From Spongilla lacustris (lineage: Eukaryota; Porifera; Demospongiae; Spongillida; Spongillidae): a stretch of 64,000 nt of DNA. The notes beneath the pieces were generated by a model. It did no database searches and was not told where the DNA came from. It worked only from the letters and a program-made list of their open reading frames with translations. A program made the position numbers and the translations under genes. Where the stretch lies: positions 4,158,016-4,222,015 of the forward strand of contig OX442427.1 of the NCBI GenBank assembly GCA_949361645.1, written 5' to 3'. Of this stretch, positions 23,106 to 33,888 are shown piece by piece. Every line of letters begins with the position of its first letter. The first letter of the stretch is position 1.

Positions 23106-26100
23106 CAGTCTATGAAGAGACTCTGCCCTCATGTACTGCTAGGGCCAGATCACTATAAATTGGGTGGTGGTAAGAAGACCTGCTTCCTCGTAGACACATG
23201 ATAGCACTGCGCAGTATGGCAAAAGACAAACGACATCTCAGCCAGCCCATAATGAGGGAGTATGCTTTGTCATGTTTTTCAGATAGGAGGTCAGCTAACC
23301 GTTTGTAAAAAGCGTTGGCTTCTCTCCCCGAAGTGGAAAAAACAAGGGGTGTGAAAACTCCATGTTCAACATCTCGAATGCGTTTGTCCATATTCCCTTT
23401 TCTTGGTTTGCTCATGGGTGCGAAAGAGAGAAGAGAGAGATTTTGAAATGTAGCTAGGTGCATTAGGGTGAAAATCCCTTACATCAAAATATGCATCTTG
23501 GCTTTTGGACCAAAATCCTCTAGCTCTGATATCTGCCCTGGCCTCTGCATCTGTGTTGGCTGTGAGATGAGAAAAGGTTTCTCCATTAAGTGGTTGTAAT
23601 AGTGGCTCTGTTGCAACATTATAACAAACTTCCATCAACAATGAGGCAGTAAGATCTCTAATGTCGTTGTGCCTAGCAGTTAGGAAACCACCAAGATGGC
23701 AAGTCATGGCATGATCAACAGAAAACTGTTTTCCACAACTGCAATGTTGAGGGACATTTTAGTAAGTGACCAGTCATATCTCAGACACAAAGCGTCACGA
23801 AACTCTCCTTTATTTAGATGGAAGCCATGATCTGCAATGGAAAGGGTTGATAACCAAGAGGACGAACCTTTTTTGCAGGCTTGATCAAAGCAGCGTTGCA
23901 ACGACGAAGATAGTAGCTTATATATGCCTTCTGCTTTAAGTTGGAGGGATTTATGATTTTCTGAGCTGATATCCCTCTTCAGGGATTGAAGTAAGTTGTA
24001 GTCAAGCTGAGTCTCTGTTCCTTTCGACACGATCATGTCAACAAGGGGGGCAGTAAGTTTTACTGATGCAAGAAAAGCAGGAGAGGATACCTCAGTGGAA
24101 TTGGTTATGCCCAGTCCCCCTTAGTTTGACTGGTAGGGCAAGATAGCTACGTTCAAGACTGGAGCATGAAGGACGACCTGTTAGGGCTGGTAAGAAAAAT
24201 TGATGAATTGCATATTCCAAAGGGGCGAGTAGGTGTTGTATGTCCGACATTGTCCTTGAGACAAAAGTCCACCGACTGGAGAGACCATGGGTGAATGCAC
24301 TATATGCTGAATGCGGGTGTATGGCAGCAATACTTGCCAGGCTCTTAACTTCCTCAACCCAGGTGCGCACTTTGTTTCTGACATATTCATCAGTGAAGGA
24401 CTTAGAGCCGATGGCCGCCCCATGACAACGCCTTCCAGCACAAATAGAAACATTAGTGCCAGCAAATAATTGTTTAGCCTTCCCTGGATGCTCAGGTTTG
24501 GTCACAAAAAAGGGTTTGGATGGTATCCAAAATTAGGACCAACCGAACACAGGGCATCCCACCATACTCGCTTGATCCTGCACCAGATGCATCATCGGCA
24601 TACCACACCTGATTAACTTCAGGGCATTTTGTATTCAGAGTCCGTATTAAGGGTATAACTCCCAGTGCATACATTCCCATGGCTAACGGATCTCCCTGAG
24701 ATGTTCCTTCTGAGGAAGATAATTCACCATTACCTGGAATGACAACCCTTATCGAGGTGCGATAGGTGTTTTGGAGGATCTGGAAAAATGGAGGACAGAA
24801 AACACTGATGTTGTGCAGTGCAGCTTGACGGTTTAGCACATTTAAAGCATTGTTGGCATCAACTAACGAAATACCTTCTGTGGAAGTGTTTGAGAAAAGC
24901 GTCTGTATAGCGTGTATTACAGCCTCACAACCACCCACAAGCCCTGCACACAGCTGTAGGGGACAAGTAGCATCAACAATATCCTGACCGATGATGCTCA
25001 ATACTGCCTTAGAAATGATTCGACGTGGTAGTTCTCCTATTGCTATTGGCCGCACACCTGGATTTTTGTCCAAAGGTACTAGTCGACATGCTACAAAAGC
25101 ACAGAGAAACTCTGAGGGAATATCAGCTTTGCATAAACGTTTGCCAACAGAGGCAAGTGCTGAACAGAGGTCTTGTGAAGCAGTCGAGTATGATGAGCAA
25201 AGACGCCTTCATGCATATGCGTCTAAATCAGCAAGACCAGACAAGCCCTCATTGTGTAAAGCAGCCTGAAATATAGACTGCGCTGTGAGTTGGTCAAAAA
25301 GTATGGGATTAACTGGGGCAGGATTATCATGGAGAAGAGAAGAATAAACAGGTGGTATTCCTTTAGGGTGTTTATCTGATAGGATGTCTCTCACTGAACG
25401 GGATATCTGTTAACCAGTTGATGTCATCTCAAACACATTGTCATGAAGTTGTAGTACTTTTCCATTAGATGATGAAGATAATAACCTGATAGCATCTCGT
25501 GTCCTTCCATGTTTCATCAGGGAATCGAACTTACGAGCCACTGTTTCATCACTTTGCATCCGGTCATGCTTCTTAGTACATAAATAATGCTGAATACACC
25601 AACCTTTATCTAGGAGAGCATTAATATCACCGGCATTCCACAAATCAAGGCGTCGTTTCAAATGCTTAACATGATCCTTGTATTTACTATTCTTGAGGGC
25701 TTTTGCAAAAGTAGTATAGGAAGAATGGAAGTGGCTTTCATCGCAACACACTCTAAACTAGAGCCATCGGCAAATGCTTGAAACAGTCGCACAAGTTCTT
25801 GAACAAATTCCTTGCCGATACTGCCAAAAGGTATCAAAAATTTATTATGCTTCCAATGGATTACTTCTTCATATGCTGAATTGATATCACGAACAATATC
25901 TTATCCCTCTCGAGGACCCCAACGAAATGAAGGTACTGATGGCTCAGACGCTTTACCTGGTGTGGGGGGTAACGGCTCTGACGCCACATGTATTTGAGGT
26001 AAGGTACTTCTTGGCATGGTATTGTCACATACAATAGGGTCAGGGACCCAACCGTAGTACTATTTTGAACACTCACCGGCATTGGCACCGACAATAGCAC

Positions 26101-26352
26101 CGACGACGACGACGACTCACCAACCTGAGGTTCAGCAGTACGGCCCAACGGCTCTACAGAAGCTGCATTTGAACAGTGGCCATTTTTAACGGCCGAACAG
26201 TTAGTACAAAATTGTCCCTTTCGAACACAGGAGCAGGATTTACATCGAGCGTTTTGGCCATTACACTGGCAGCACGGGGTTAGTCGGCTCCTCTTTTGAC
26301 CAGGTTTGCTAGGAGCTAATTCAGCCGCGGCACCATCGCTGCTGGTAGTCAT
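23106..26352 (-). pseudogene. Near full-length retroelement: zinc finger, reverse transcriptase, nuclease-like C-terminus
   Basis: The likely start is the ATG at 26352-26350 (MTTSSDGAAAEL), because DNA upstream is AT-rich repeat. An N-terminal cysteine-rich finger follows (CCQCNGQNARCKSCSCVRKG, then CTNC). Successive minus-strand frames then cover a helical linker (RRLDLWNAGDINALLDKGW), the reverse transcriptase (DKNPGVRPIAIGELPRRIIS, LQLCAGLVGGCEAVIHA, SLVDANNALNVLNRQAAL, SQGDPLAMGMYALG, active site VWYADDAS), a thumb-like part (HGLSSRWTFVSRT) and a C-terminal domain (TARHNDIRDL, DAYFDVRDFHPNA, ending WLRCRLSFAILRSAIMC). At least six frame breaks make it inactive. Which retrotransposon clade it belongs to is unresolved. 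The short 3' end directly after the TAG at about 23110 is AT-rich. Confidence 0.8.
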
Positions 26353-26465
26353 TAAATTTCTACATTGTGAATATCTCAATGTAGAAATAATAGTTTGACA
26401 TGGTTTATTATAAACCATTCAATGGTAAATTAAATTTAATACACTTAAACTATTGCATTGTAGAA
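26353..26465. repeat. AT-rich repeat field, right part
   Basis: Resumes the field on the far side of the retroelement (gtgaatatctcaatgtagaaataat, tataaaccattcaatggtaaattaaattt), showing that the element inserted into it. Confidence 0.7.
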
Positions 26466-27354
26466 TAGAGTTTGAAAAATCTTTATTGCTCATGTTATAT
26501 TCTTGAAGCAAAACTAAACGTTAACCATTTTAAACTTGTAATATGAATACATACCATATAGCAAAAGTATCATAAAGATTCCATCTTAGCATCCTAGATC
26601 AATGAATTGCGATGTTTAGTGACATCATGGAATTAAACTTTTATGTACACATGGGGTTGATAATCTAAACTAAATGAAATAATTTTTTTCTATAGTAATC
26701 ATGCTACTGATATGTGTCTCACAGAACTAAACAGTTTTAAAAGAATTCTACATTAGTAAAAAAGTGTAATGTACAAATACGTTTAATCTGAATGCAATTT
26801 GACAATGTAATGAATTATCACAGTGAATTGAACTAGGATGTTGAGGTAGAATCGTTTTAATACTTTTGTTATATGATAACATACCATATAGTTGTAATTC
26901 AAAAGTATTGAACTAGAATGTTGAGATAATCATATTTTATGAGATACATACAGTATAATATTGGTTGCAATAGTTAACCTTTGTATTTTATACAATATTA
27001 ATTCAATAACCTTTCACGAACATTGAAGCTTAATTCTACTACGGAACGAAGTACATGGAAGTAGAATGATGGTATTTGGCGCTACACAGTGTGTATTCAT
27101 TTTTACACATGGTTCAAGTCGTTTATTGAGGGGAAAGGTATTTAGTATTCACTCATGTAACAAAGGTGCTATGAAGATTCTATATCAACATCCAAGTTCA
27201 TTGCACTGTGATGTGCAGTTAAATTTTAGAGTGTGTGTACATGTAGATTAAACTTCATTGTGCATGTTTTATTGATGAATTGCAACTGTAAAAAACTTAA
27301 GGTTTATTATAAATTTGTCACTAGTATGTATACATATCATAATTCAAACGTTAC
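26466..27354. other. Gene-free AT-rich stretch
   Basis: No supported gene. Some phrases recur (acataccatatag near 26.55 and 26.88 kb, ttgaactagaatgttgag near 26.83 and 26.91 kb), suggesting a decayed duplication of about 85-330 bases. Confidence 0.45.
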
Positions 27355-27559
27355 ATCCCTCCCACCCTAGTGCATGATGCAGCGGTAGGTGGAGCATCAT
27401 CCCTCCTAGTGCATGGTGCAGTGGTAGGTGGAGCATCATCCCCCTCTCCTCCCACCCTAGTGCAAGGTGCAGTGGTAGATGGAGCATCATACCCTCCCCT
27501 CCCACCCTAGTGTATGGTGCAGTGGTAGATGGAGCATCATCTCTCTCCTCCCACCCTAG
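27355..27559. repeat. Minisatellite of about 50 bp carrying acceptor-like ends
   Basis: Four diverged copies of a unit containing ctcccaccctagtgcatggt and gcagtggtaggtggagcatc. The last copy ends in ctctcctcccaccctag, which is the splice acceptor of the OLA1 exon that follows. So the array consists of repeated pyrimidine-tract-plus-AG segments. Confidence 0.75.
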
Positions 27560-27743
27560 TGCCCTTCCAAAGATCATCACTAATGGATACAAAGCTCTTA
27601 ACCTTCAATACTTCTTTACTGCTGGAGAAGATGAAGTGAGAGCCGAGGTGTGTGCGTGTTCATTCACTTACAGGTGAATAGCATTATTTCTACTACAGAT
27701 GATGAAGTTTTTCAAAGAGCTTGGCTTTGAAAGTGAAGTGAAG
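27560..27743 (+). pseudogene. OLA1: OLA1 (Obg-like ATPase) fragment, two exons with an in-frame gap
   Basis: Exon A (27560-27647) reads ALPKIITNGYKALNLQYFFT then AGEDEVRAE, matching the start of the C-terminal TGS domain of the conserved cytosolic ATPase OLA1. A 51-base intron (gtgtgtgc to ctacag) follows. Exon B (27699-27743) reads MMKFFKELGFESEVK and ends at a GT. In OLA1 the segment after DEVRA continues for roughly 27 residues before the methionine-lysine-phenylalanine stretch. Here it is missing, and the reading frame is preserved across the gap. The G-domain exons and the final exon are not seen nearby. I read this as a partial, deleted gene copy, though a real gene with distant exons is not excluded. 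Confidence 0.65.
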
Positions 27744-27929
27744 GTGCATGCAGCATGATCTGTGCTTTGTTCAAACGTATCATTACTCTGAGACCCCTGC
27801 TCAACTTGTACGTGCGTGCATGGTTTGAGGGCTCAAGGGCTGAATTGTTCATTAGACCATTCTCTTAAATGCCCTTCATGTACTATCAGTGTGGGCATGT
27901 AAATAAATTTACATGGCTTTGTCACACAA

Positions 27930-28126
27930 GTACATCTAGGATTACTTCAGGTACATCTAGGATTACTTCAGGTACATCTAGGATTACTTCAGGTACATCT
28001 AGGATTACTTCAGGTACATCTAGGATTACTTCAGGTACATCTAGGATTACTTCAGGTACATCTAGGATTACTTCAGGTACATCTAGGACTACTTCAGGTA
28101 CATCTAGGATTACTTCAGGTACATCT
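27930..28126. repeat. 21-bp minisatellite, nine copies
   Basis: Nine near-identical copies of gtacatctaggattacttca(g), one with a single change, plus a partial tenth. The unit is a multiple of three, so it stays open on both strands (TSRITSG on plus). The frames have no independent support as genes. A GT repeat follows at about 28194-28215. Confidence 0.92.
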
Positions 28127-28252
28127 GTTGACATTAATGTTGATAAGTGACCATTCAGTTATATCCATATGATGCACACATGTACAGTGTAATGTGTGTG
28201 TGTGTGTGTGTGTGTAAGGTTACATATATTGATTAAAATTAAAATCAGTCTG

Positions 28253-29275
28253 TCAGTAAGCTTTGACAAGTTGCATCTCAGGGATGCAATAATATGGGCC
28301 ATCAAAATCATCTTCGTCTTCGTCTTCAGCACTAGCATGCATATGATACAATATAGATGATTTAAGGTGAAAATCCAAAAGGACAGGATGTGGTGGTAGG
28401 TAGTTTTCTAAATGTGGCCCTTGCCATAACAATATACCTTCATATTCTTGGTATCCAATATCCAAAGCAACAACAACATATCTGCACTTGTCATCATTAC
28501 ATTCATATTTGATTACAACTTCACCAGCATCAAATGCTTTGTGTAAATCAGGAGATAAGAGTAATCCATTCCTCACGCTATCAATATTGTGTTGTAAGTT
28601 GTTTATTACCTCTGTGACAGAACTTGGGAGACGATTGCGCTTTGCAACAGCCCAATAAGCTAAGGCAACAATATGAGCTGCTTGTGTGTGTTGGGTTTTT
28701 CCAGTAATCACACAGGCACCTCTATCTCTAGCCACCAAACGTTCTTTAAAACTACCTAATCGAGTTGGACTTTGAGCTGGACTTTGAGTTGGACTTTGAG
28801 CTGGACTTTGAGACCTGCTTCCTGCTCTTGGTATGATTTGCCAGTTTTTACATGCATCCAAAATACAAATTTGTTGAGAGCTGCTTTGTTTTGCAATGAT
28901 AGTATAACTTCCAGGTAATAACCTTTCAGTAGGTGAATTGAAGTCAATATCAATAATGTTATTAGTATATCGGTTTCGAATTTCATAGTCTTTGATGTCA
29001 AAGGGACCACAAACAGAAGATAGGAAAAAATATACCAGACTCCACGTTCGACCAGTGATATTGCATTGAATTTTAAAAAAGAATTCCGTATCGTTGTAAA
29101 ATAGAATGTAATCAATAACGGCTAAATAGAAATAGATAATAAAGGCATCAATATTATAAAAAGGAAGACCACAGATATGGAGATGGTTATTGTACATAAG
29201 ATGATGAAGATCCCAGTGAGAGGGAGTGAGTATGGGATAGTGTAATGTATGGACAAGCAAGTGATCATGAAGCAC
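28253..29275 (-). CDS. HNH-endonuclease domain protein (HNH_2-like)
   Basis: A single open frame of 340 codons. A glutamine/serine/proline linker with tandem SPTQSPAQ repeats (about 157-170) precedes an HNH nuclease core: RDRGACVITG (184-193), AAHIVALAYW with histidine 201, RNGLLLSPDLHKAFDAGEVV with asparagine 236 and histidine 245. This arrangement matches the HNH_2 family, best known from fungi and also present in some invertebrates. An acidic tail (EDEDEDDFDG) follows. The N-terminal 60 residues are hydrophobic and look unlike the family, and the frame begins only about 20 bases from a palindromic element, so the true start may lie further in (for example near residue 27 or 86) or have been cut away. 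The role is unknown: DNA cleavage is inferred from the domain only. Confidence 0.75.
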   Translation of the reverse strand: MLHDHLLVHTLHYPILTPSHWDLHHLMYNNHLHICGLPFYNIDAFIIYFYLAVIDYILFYNDTEFFFKIQCNITGRTWSLVYFFLSSVCGPFDIKDYEIRNRYTNNIIDIDFNSPTERLLPGSYTIIAKQSSSQQICILDACKNWQIIPRAGSRSQSPAQSPTQSPAQSPTRLGSFKERLVARDRGACVITGKTQHTQAAHIVALAYWAVAKRNRLPSSVTEVINNLQHNIDSVRNGLLLSPDLHKAFDAGEVVIKYECNDDKCRYVVVALDIGYQEYEGILLWQGPHLENYLPPHPVLLDFHLKSSILYHMHASAEDEDEDDFDGPYYCIPEMQLVKAY

Positions 29276-30001
29276 AATCGTGTGTGGAAATGATCATGTA
29301 GCTGGGTCAATTCATATGAAGACCACCTAAAATTGGACGCATAGCTTTAGATTTTGTTGCAACTTCTCATATTTTTTAGTCCTCATATGAAAGTAACTTT
29401 GGTGAAAAAAAAGAAGTCAAGAAACTTTAATGGTTTACAAAATACATCATCATGAAAATTAATGATTCTCCATATTTTTGCTCCTTTGCTGAGCCATTAC
29501 TTTGCTCTCACAAATCTTGCAGGGTTATATTGGGTATCAAATCGATGCTCTTTTGATGTACAACTAAATTATCATATGTTTTTATGGTAGAGGTTAAAGG
29601 GTTAAAAATTATGTGTTTATCACACGGTTTACAGAATTCGGACCACTTGCAGATTGAAACTCGACATATTTTTTTGCATATTGAAAGCCACACCCTGTTA
29701 TAATGTTTTAGAAAAGTAAAAAGTCTGAGTATCTGTTATCTCTGGGAACCATAAACGATTGAACATCAGGACGCCATTTTTTCTTTTTTTTGTCACCTGT
29801 CATATGTAATAATCATCCACACATATGTAAACTGTGGTTGGCATGACTCAGCACATATCAGAAACACTCCTCCTGTACTTTTTTTTAACCTAATAAGGTA
29901 TGTGCGGGCTTTAAAAGGTATTTTTAGTAGTCTGGTGTTTGGCAAGAAACTTCAGAGATTTCTAGCCATACGCGTCGTATTTTCAAGTTGTACCAGCTGC
30001 A

Positions 30002-30238
30002 ATGATAACAGAACATCATTCTCTCTGTATTCGAAACGGAGATTTAGTATGCTGCAATTCTCTACGAAAAATACATAAGCTCAATCCTGAAATAGCGTTC
30101 GTAGATACCTCTAGCGGTAGTAGCCTTACACAAGCAGTTGTGGGTCCTAGTAACTCAAGTTTCCAACACGGTGCAGGCCCCAGTAGCCCAAGTTCCCAAC
30201 ATCATATCTTCGGTTTGCACTCCTGTGCATGTGCTTAA
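30002..30238 (+). CDS. Coding-like fragment in the left arm of the 1.9-kb palindrome
   Basis: A 78-codon frame, beginning MITEHHSLCIRNGDLVCCNS and continuing through KIHKLNPEIAFVDTSSGSSL. The same peptide is open in the other arm. It does not resemble any domain I know. Conservation between arms is expected from the palindrome itself, so it is weak evidence of function. Confidence 0.3.
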   Translation: MITEHHSLCIRNGDLVCCNSLRKIHKLNPEIAFVDTSSGSSLTQAVVGPSNSSFQHGAGPSSPSSQHHIFGLHSCACA

Positions 30239-30573
30239 CACACTACTGGGAGCTGATTCAAGGATACTAGGGCCTGCACCTTCTTGAGAAGAGCGGCTAG
30301 GGCCTGCACTGTGTTGGGAACTGGGCTACTAGGACACACAACTGCTTGTGTAAGGCTACTACCGCTAGAGGTATCTACGAACGCTATTTCAGGATTGAGC
30401 TTATGTATTTTTCGTAGAGAATTGCAGCATACTAAATCTCTGTTTCGAATACAGAGAGAATGATGTTCTGTTATCATTGCAGCAGGTATAACTCGAAGAT
30501 ACGAGTATATATGATGTGTATGGCTAGAAATCTTTACGAAACGCCAGACTACTAAAAATACCCTGTAAAGCAC
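30235..30573 (-). CDS. Coding-like fragment in the right arm of the 1.9-kb palindrome
   Basis: A 112-codon frame whose middle repeats the left-arm peptide with one change (NRDLVCC for NGDLVCC), then diverges at the hinge (AVVCPSSPVPNTVQALAALL). It has a longer N-terminal extension than the left arm because an upstream stop is absent. Unrecognised. Confidence 0.3.
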   Translation of the reverse strand: MLYRVFLVVWRFVKISSHTHHIYSYLRVIPAAMITEHHSLCIRNRDLVCCNSLRKIHKLNPEIAFVDTSSGSSLTQAVVCPSSPVPNTVQALAALLKKVQALVSLNQLPVVC

Positions 30574-31191
30574 GCGGAAGCCTTATTAGGTTAAAAAAAA
30601 ACGTACAGGAGGAGTGTCTTGATATGTGCTGAGTCATGCCAACCAGTTTACATATGTGTGGATGATTATTACATAACTCCACTTGTGACCCATGTAAACA
30701 TTGACAGGTGCCAGAAAAAGAAAAATGGCGTCTTGATGTTCAATTGCTTGTGGTTCCCAGAGATAACTGATACTCAGACTTTTTATTTTTCTAAAACATT
30801 ATAACAGGGTGTGGCTTTCACTACATAAAAAAATATGTCGAGTTTCAATCTGCAAATGGTCTGAATTCCGTAAACCGTGTGATAATTAACCCTTTAACCT
30901 CTATCATAAAAACATATGATAATTTAGTAGTGCATCAAAAGAGAATCGATTTGATACCAAATATAACACTGAAAGATCTGTGAGAGCAAAGTAATGGCTC
31001 AGCAAAGAAGCAAAAATGTTGAGAATCATTAATTATTCACGATGATGTATTTCGTAAACTATTAAAGTTTTTGACTTTTTTTTTTCACCAAAGTTACTTT
31101 CATATGAGGGCTGAAAAATATGAGAAGTTGCAACAAAATCTAAAGCTATGCGTCCAATTTTAGGTGATCTTCATATGGATTGACCCAGCTA

Positions 31192-31524
31192 TGCTAACCC
31201 CAACCCTCAAATACTGCTTATCAGTACAACTTGCAAGATAACTAAGCTACTGTATCTAAAAATATGTAGAGCAAAATTGGGGTAGGGTAGGGTAGCATGG
31301 ATGCTACACAACATGCATGTAATGCATTACACATACTTGGCATTGGTATTGATATTCCAGCTGTAAAAGACAAAATTCATACATAGATTAGATAGTACTG
31401 TACAACTTTCTCTTTACTGTACTACAAAGTTCAATTATTTTAAATCAGAATGAAATATTGGGTTTGCTACAAATTTACTGTTAGTCAAATGTAGTTATTG
31501 GCATATGTTACATTTTTGTTATAG
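31192..31524. other. Gene-free stretch
   Basis: A GGGTA-rich patch lies near 31280-31300. Otherwise nothing is supported. Confidence 0.4.
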
Positions 31525-31666
31525 TAAATATGAAGATTACACGTTTACTATAGCAGAAATGTCCCATATACCACATTTGCCTAAACATTTACTCTACATT
31601 TGGCAAACAGTAAATATGGTAGCAAACCTAACTTTTCGTCCAGTGGAAAGGGAAGGTTCAGGGAAG
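31525..31666 (+). CDS. Possible orphan exon
   Basis: A 142-base open segment bounded by a plausible acceptor (tacatttttgttatag) and a strong donor (gggaag|gtaagg). It encodes roughly YEDYTFTIAEMSHIPHLPKH then LLYIWQTVNMVANL. The peptide has a protein-like composition, but I do not recognise it and no partner exon is evident within a few kilobases. It could be an exon of a gene broken by the surrounding insertions. Confidence 0.2.
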
Positions 31667-31908
31667 GTAAGGACATGCGTGTGTATTTATGTACCTGTGT
31701 GCATATGAACGCATGTTCCTTTTACAACTCTGTACCCCATATAGTTGGCAGTACAATTTTGTTTATTCTTTTAAAGAGTAGGTATTACATCTGTCTGCAG
31801 ATAAATTTCAGTAATAGCAAGGTCAATTCGATTTTTAGTTTATCATTGCATATTTATTTACATCAAAGTTGTCAAAAGCAGTAGTGAGAAAAAATTGAAC
31901 TACAGTAG

Positions 31909-33888
31909 CGGTCACAAAAAACTTGACGTTTTATAGAACGCCGTTGTAGTCGCACGGTCAGTAGACTATAGTTCAAGGGACGTGCCGTTTTATAGAACTT
32001 TAATAACTAATTGACACTATGTGCCAACAAATCTATGCAGCATCACCGGGTGGTGCCGTTTAAAATAAACTACACACGTTCTATCTGCCCATTCTTCAAA
32101 TTAGCGATCAATACAGCGCCACCACTAGTTTCAACGAAGCGAAAAGAAATGGTGTTCTCATCGTATAAGAAATTGCGGATCGTGTTTTTCCACCATAAAG
32201 GTTTAAAGGCTCCGGTGATAGGACATCTGGCTGCCCTTAACAAAACCCCTTTGTGGACTGGAGAACCCCACCAGTTTAGCTTCAGGTGTTAGTTGTTACA
32301 TCTTCACTTAAATTTGTATTACTTGAGCCAGTTAGTTTAGTTCAGCCTTTTGATTCCACTGTACACCTATTTAAATATTAGCTTTTAACAGTTGTCTTTG
32401 AAAATATCTGCACCTTACATGCAGCGAATGCAGAAAGCAACCATCTCCACCAACTTGCTAAAGTACTGTGTGCCAGGTGGTAAATGAGCAAACTGCACAC
32501 CGCGTGTAGGCAAAGCCATGGCAACGTCGTTGTGCGTGTTTAAATCGTCACTTCAACTAAATATAATCAGCATACGTGCACTGTGGCTGGATCATCATCC
32601 CTGTGGCTAGCTCACGAAGCTACAACTGTGGTCATGTTTAAGACGCCATATACTAGTATAGCCACCACGTGGCGGTGCACTATTATACATTTATTCACTT
32701 CCCTCATAGTTTCACACCTGTTCAACGACTGTAGACAGAGTATGACTGTAGTTTCTGCCGCTGTAAATTTGCAGGCATATAAAGGTGCTTATTCACTAGA
32801 AATCGGAACTCGGACCACGATATTCTAATGAATGAGCACCTTTTTGTTATTATAATGTTTACTGCATGCGGCCGCTACAAGTACCGGCAGTCGTACACAC
32901 TGCAGTTGCCGAACTTTGGAATCATAAGTGTGAAACTATGAGGCAAGTGAATAATGCACGTGGTGGCTATACTAGTATATGGCGTCTTAAACACAACCAA
33001 AGTTGTAGCTTCGTGAGCTAGCCAAAGGGATGACAATCCAACCACAGCGCACGCGAACTGTTGTCATGCTGATTATATTTAGTTGAAGTGAAGATTTAAA
33101 CACGCACAACAACGTTGCCATGGCTTTGCCTACACGTGTGTGCAATTTGCTCATTTACCACCTGGCAGACAGTACTTTAGCAAGTTGGTGGAGATGGTTA
33201 TTCTGCATTCGCTGCATGGGTGTTTGTAAGGTGCAGATATTATAACAACTGTCAAATGCTAATATTTTACTAATTGTATTACAGGTGTACAGTGTAGCAC
33301 ATGCAGTGGAATCAAAAGGCTGAACTTAACTAACTGGCTCAAGTAATACAAAGCTAAACTGGTGGGGTTCTGCACATGGCTAACTGCATGTACATGTACT
33401 GTACTGTTTTAGATTAGGTGATGTACATGTTCAGATGCATATGCACAAGTGTGTATGGTTCCTACACATACAAAGAAGCAGCATTAGATGTAGCTGAAAC
33501 TCCTGTGGCAGACAGCCTAACCTGATCGTACTCCACAGACATTTGTCTGCAATATCCATCTGCCTCAATGAGCCAGAGACCTGAACGCAATTGATCTGTG
33601 TTCTATGTATGAATGGTTACAATATACTTATCTGCACATGGCTAACTGCATGTACACGTACTGTATTGTTTTAGATTAGGTGATGTACATGTTCAGATGC
33701 ATATGCACAAGTGTGTATGGTTCCTACACATACAAAGAAGCAGGATTAGATGTAAGCTTTAATTCCCGTGGCAGCCAGCCTAACCTGATCGTACACCACA
33801 GACATTTGTCTGCAATATCCATCTGCCTCAATGAGCCAGAGACCTGAACGCAATTGATCTGTGTTCTATGCATGAATGATTGGCAAAG
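31909..33888. mobile_element. Second member of the giant-palindrome family (part 1)
   Basis: Begins with CAGTAGCGG after TA, like the element at 5089. From about 32258 to 33395 it is palindromic (hinge near 32830), sharing ggcaaagccatggcaacg, ggcgtcttaaac, acaagtgtgtatggttcc and gcctcatagtttcac with the 5-8.5 kb copy. Beyond 33395 only one arm is present. The unit at about 33409-33615 is tandemly repeated at 33665-33882. The element is interrupted at 33888 by a transposon and resumes at 40833. The bases just after 31909 (gtcacaaaaaacttgacg) differ from the first copy, so the left end is rearranged. Confidence 0.7.
33409..33882. repeat. Tandem duplication of about 255 bp
   Basis: The segment from gttttagattaggtgatgta to the atctgtgttctatg stretch occurs twice in tandem within the palindrome-family copy. 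Both contain the antisense coding-like fragment seen at 5557-5790, broken here by small deletions. Confidence 0.85.

Larger units (their letters stand above)
29301..31189. mobile_element. 1.9-kb palindromic element, TA-flanked
   Basis: Arms of about 940 bases are near-perfect inverted copies (GCTGGGTCAATTCATATGAA at the left end, its counterpart ending at 31189), meeting near 30245. TA flanks both ends (29299-29300, 31190-31191). Shared landmarks include ttggacgcatagctttagat, tgaaagtaactttggtgaaa and acacggtttac. Both arms carry a coding-like fragment near the hinge. No transposase is present. It lies directly upstream of the HNH gene. Confidence 0.85.

Noticed and set aside
27930..28126. Possible CRISPR array
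   Set aside because: The 21-bp units are contiguous with no spacers, and the host is a eukaryote.
27869..28150. Plus frame of TSRITSG repeats and its antisense frame
   Set aside because: In-frame translation of a 21-bp minisatellite; no non-repeat coding sequence flanks it.
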